64,000 bases of DNA from Chloroflexi bacterium OHK40 (lineage in GTDB: Bacteria; Chloroflexota; Chloroflexia; Chloroflexales; Chloroflexaceae). A model generated the notes under the pieces. That model ran no database searches and was not told the origin of the DNA. It saw nothing but the letters and a program-made list of their open reading frames with translations. Position 1 is the stretch's first letter. Every line of letters begins with the position of its first letter. A program made the position numbers and the translations under genes. Shown piece by piece: positions 62,027-64,000 of this stretch. Location: contig SFCB01000260.1 in the NCBI GenBank assembly GCA_004367505.1, positions 1 through 64,000 of the forward strand, read 5' to 3'.

Positions 62027-64000
62027 GTGTCGGTCGACCACTCCACCCCCCTCGGCTCGCCCGCCGGTCACGCAAGCAACGACCCCCACAGGATGTCGAC
62101 GGTCCCCGGTGCCGCCGAATGGCCCGCCGCGCGGCGCCGCGATGAGCGCGGCCAGCCGAGTCCGCCCAGCACGCGGGCTCCCCGTAGCCGCACGCGCTGG
62201 CTCTGGATGGTGCTCACCGGCCTGCTCCTGACGCTGGTGATCGGTGTGAGCACGGCACTCTACGCCTTTGACCGGGCCTACGCCGGGAAGATCTACCCCA
62301 ATGTCACGATTCGCGGCGTCGCCGTCGGCGAGCTTACGCCTGAAGGGGCCCGCGCCGCGCTGCAGGAACGCTTCGCGCCCTTTCTCGCCCAGCCAGTCAC
62401 GCTAACGTACGGCGATCGTAGCTGGACGCCGACCCTCGCGGAGCTCGGCGTGCGCCTGCAGATCGACGAGGCGGTAACCAGCGCCTACCGCGCTGGTCGG
62501 GGCGGTGGGCTCTTTGAGAATGCCCGCCAGGTCTACGCTGTCTACCGCAACGGCCTTGAGTTGCCCCTCCACCTGACGGTGGATCAGCAGGCCATGCAGG
62601 CCTACCTGATGGCCCGTGTGGCCGAGGTCGAGCGGCCCGCCGTTGACGCGCGGTTGGAGCTTGATGGGACGCTGATCTCGACCGCGCCGGCCGCTATCGG
62701 CCAGCAGGTGCTGGTCGGCGATACGCTCCAGGAGATCACCGCCGCCATCCAGGAACTTGCCCCGCAGACGGTCGTGCTGCGCACGCGTGAGCTGCTGCCC
62801 CGCCTCGACGATGCTGCGGTGCGTGAGGCTCAGGCGGCGATCAGTCGCATCCTCGCGGGCCCCATCACGATCGACATCCCCGGCGCTGAGGAGCCATTCG
62901 TCTGGTCGCTTGAGGATCTGGCGCGGCTGGTGCGCGTTGAGCGTGTGGCGAACCCGGAGGGCGACCGGCTCCAGGTGACACTGGACGAGGATCAGATCCG
63001 CGCTAAGCTCACCGCTCTCGGCGACGCAACTGCCGTGATGGGCGACCTCCCCCGCGTCGACTGGAATGGCGGCGACCTGCGGATCTTTCAGGAGGGTACG
63101 CCCGGCCGGCGCATCGATGAGGCGCAGGCCTTCGAGCAGGTCCTTGAGGCGCTGGCCGCCCCCGCCGGTGCGCGCCAGCTCTCGTTCCGGATGGTCGCGG
63201 TGCCGCCGGCTGTCACGGCGGCTAATCTCGATCAGCTCGGGATTACCGAGCTCCTCTCAGTGGGCCGCAGCGACTTCAGCGGGTCGGCCGCCTACCGCGT
63301 TACGAACATTCAGGCAGGGATGCGGCTGCTCCACGGCATCCTGCTGGCACCGGGTGAGGAGTTCTCGTTCAATGACTCGATCGGCTCGATCGATGCCTCG
63401 AATGGCTTTGTCGAAGGCTACGCGATCGTGCAGAATCGCACCCAGTTGGAGTGGGGCGGCGGCATCTGCCAGGACTCGACCACGATGTTCCGAGCGGCCT
63501 TCTGGGCCGGTCTGCCGATCACCGAACGCTGGGGCCACTCCTTCTATATTAGCTGGTACGACAAGTACGCCTTCGCTGAGTACGGCAACGGCCCGGGCAT
63601 GGACGCGACGATCTATACCGGGGCGCTCGATCTCAAGTTTCTCAATGATACCGGTAACTGGCTCCTGATTCAGACCTTCGTTGATCGCAGCCAGGCCCTT
63701 GCCGAGGTGCGCATCTACGGCACCAGCGATGGTCGCAAGGTCTCGCTCATTGGCCCGGAGATCACCAACCGCGTGCCAGCCCCGTCCGAGCCAGTCTATG
63801 TCGCCGAGCCGTCGCGCCCGCGTGGCAGCATCCGCCAGAGCGATACGGCCCGTGGCGGTATGACAATCAGCTTCACCCGTGTGGTCGAGCGTGATGGCCA
63901 GGTGATCGAGCGGCGTGCCTTCGAGACCAAATTCAAGCCCTGGCCCAACATCTTCGAGGTGAACCCGGCCGATCTCGGCCCGGACGGCAAACCCCTGCCC
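62027..64000 (+). CDS. VanW-family membrane-anchored protein (3'-truncated)
   Basis: This open frame of at least 658 codons runs off the window end and is absent from the ORF track, which lists only shadow frames here. GTG 62027 has AGGAGGT upstream. The N-terminal 60 residues are basic and cytosolic, followed by one transmembrane segment (WLWMVLTGLLLTLVIGVSTA). Outside are peptidoglycan-binding-type repeats (YPNVTIRGVAVGELTPEGA; LTYGDRSWTPTLAELGVRL). The VanW domain has EEFSFNDSIG, VEGYAIVQNR and GGGICQDSTTMFRAAFWAGL with an acidic/His context. A G5-like tail begins near VVERDGQVIERR. VanW proteins are linked to glycopeptide-related envelope functions but lack a proven reaction. Confidence 0.87.
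   Translation, partial: MSVDHSTPLGSPAGHASNDPHRMSTVPGAAEWPAARRRDERGQPSPPSTRAPRSRTRWLWMVLTGLLLTLVIGVSTALYAFDRAYAGKIYPNVTIRGVAVGELTPEGARAALQERFAPFLAQPVTLTYGDRSWTPTLAELGVRLQIDEAVTSAYRAGRGGGLFENARQVYAVYRNGLELPLHLTVDQQAMQAYLMARVAEVERPAVDARLELDGTLISTAPAAIGQQVLVGDTLQEITAAIQELAPQTVVLRTRELLPRLDDAAVREAQAAISRILAGPITIDIPGAEEPFVWSLEDLARLVRVERVANPEGDRLQVTLDEDQIRAKLTALGDATAVMGDLPRVDWNGGDLRIFQEGTPGRRIDEAQAFEQVLEALAAPAGARQLSFRMVAVPPAVTAANLDQLGITELLSVGRSDFSGSAAYRVTNIQAGMRLLHGILLAPGEEFSFNDSIGSIDASNGFVEGYAIVQNRTQLEWGGGICQDSTTMFRAAFWAGLPITERWGHSFYISWYDKYAFAEYGNGPGMDATIYTGALDLKFLNDTGNWLLIQTFVDRSQALAEVRIYGTSDGRKVSLIGPEITNRVPAPSEPVYVAEPSRPRGSIRQSDTARGGMTISFTRVVERDGQVIERRAFETKFKPWPNIFEVNPADLGPDGKPLP

Overview
This 64 kb window is GC-rich and densely coded. 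It reads as a chromosomal segment of a Chloroflexota bacterium, most likely class Chloroflexia (Chloroflexales or a relative). That placement is inference from gene content, not a marker-gene result: AioBA arsenite oxidase, a glycine cleavage P-protein split into PA and PB, a zinc-finger-tailed CPA2 antiporter, a CpXC protein with Chloroflexi/cyanobacteria-style helical repeats, DUF3566, and multi-PAS hybrid kinases. I see no rRNA, tRNA, CRISPR array, intact insertion sequence or prophage.

Layout. 1-14.1 kb (+): arsenite oxidase aioB (5' end outside the window) and aioA, an FmdE-like zinc protein, then a signalling block: a hybrid kinase with a full HK-REC-REC-HPt relay, a REC-GGDEF diguanylate cyclase, and a NarL-type regulator paired with a NarX-type kinase that ends in a YHS metal-binding domain. 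A PNPOx-like oxidoreductase and a short UvrA-like ATPase follow. 14.3-29.4 kb (-): a VOC protein, a DUF2071 protein, PEP carboxylase, a histidine phosphatase, MobA, a coupled operon (GH13 glycosidase, zincin-like HExxH protein, MBL-fold hydrolase), a GT4 glycosyltransferase and a CPA2 antiporter with a UBP-type zinc finger. 29.6-36.4 kb (+): a CpXC/helical-repeat protein and the glycine cleavage operon gcvT-gcvH-gcvPA-(APH-like protein)-gcvPB. 36.5-39.4 kb (-): a PlsC-type acyltransferase and acetoacetyl-CoA synthetase. 39.6-48.5 kb (+): a MarR regulator with a readable promoter and operator, a heterodimeric ABC exporter pair, a DUF3566 membrane protein and Mfd. 48.7-57.8 kb (mostly -): CorA, then a methyltransferase (+), a sugar cassette (GHMP kinase, small CxxC protein, TIM-barrel isomerase, Gfo/Idh oxidoreductase), GlmS and DsbB/BdbC. 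57.9-64 kb (+): a GAF-GAF-PAS-HK-REC kinase, an M20 amidohydrolase and a VanW-family protein that runs off the window and is absent from the supplied ORF track.

How the parts may fit together. AioBA oxidises arsenite and needs a bis-MGD molybdenum cofactor, which MobA (at 20 kb) would help make. The signalling genes behind aioBA could connect metal or redox state to c-di-GMP and transcription, but nothing in the sequence proves that link. PEP carboxylase, the glycine cleavage system and acetoacetyl-CoA synthetase are central carbon and C1 functions.

The most unusual points are: an APH-fold protein that lacks two metal-binding residues yet lies inside the gcv operon, overlapping gcvPB; the kinase-YHS fusion; the GH13/zincin/MBL operon; and the textbook degenerate-site signature split between the two ABC subunits. 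Several hairpins, a family of dispersed palindromic repeats, a transposase scrap and a decayed membrane-protein fragment lie between genes.
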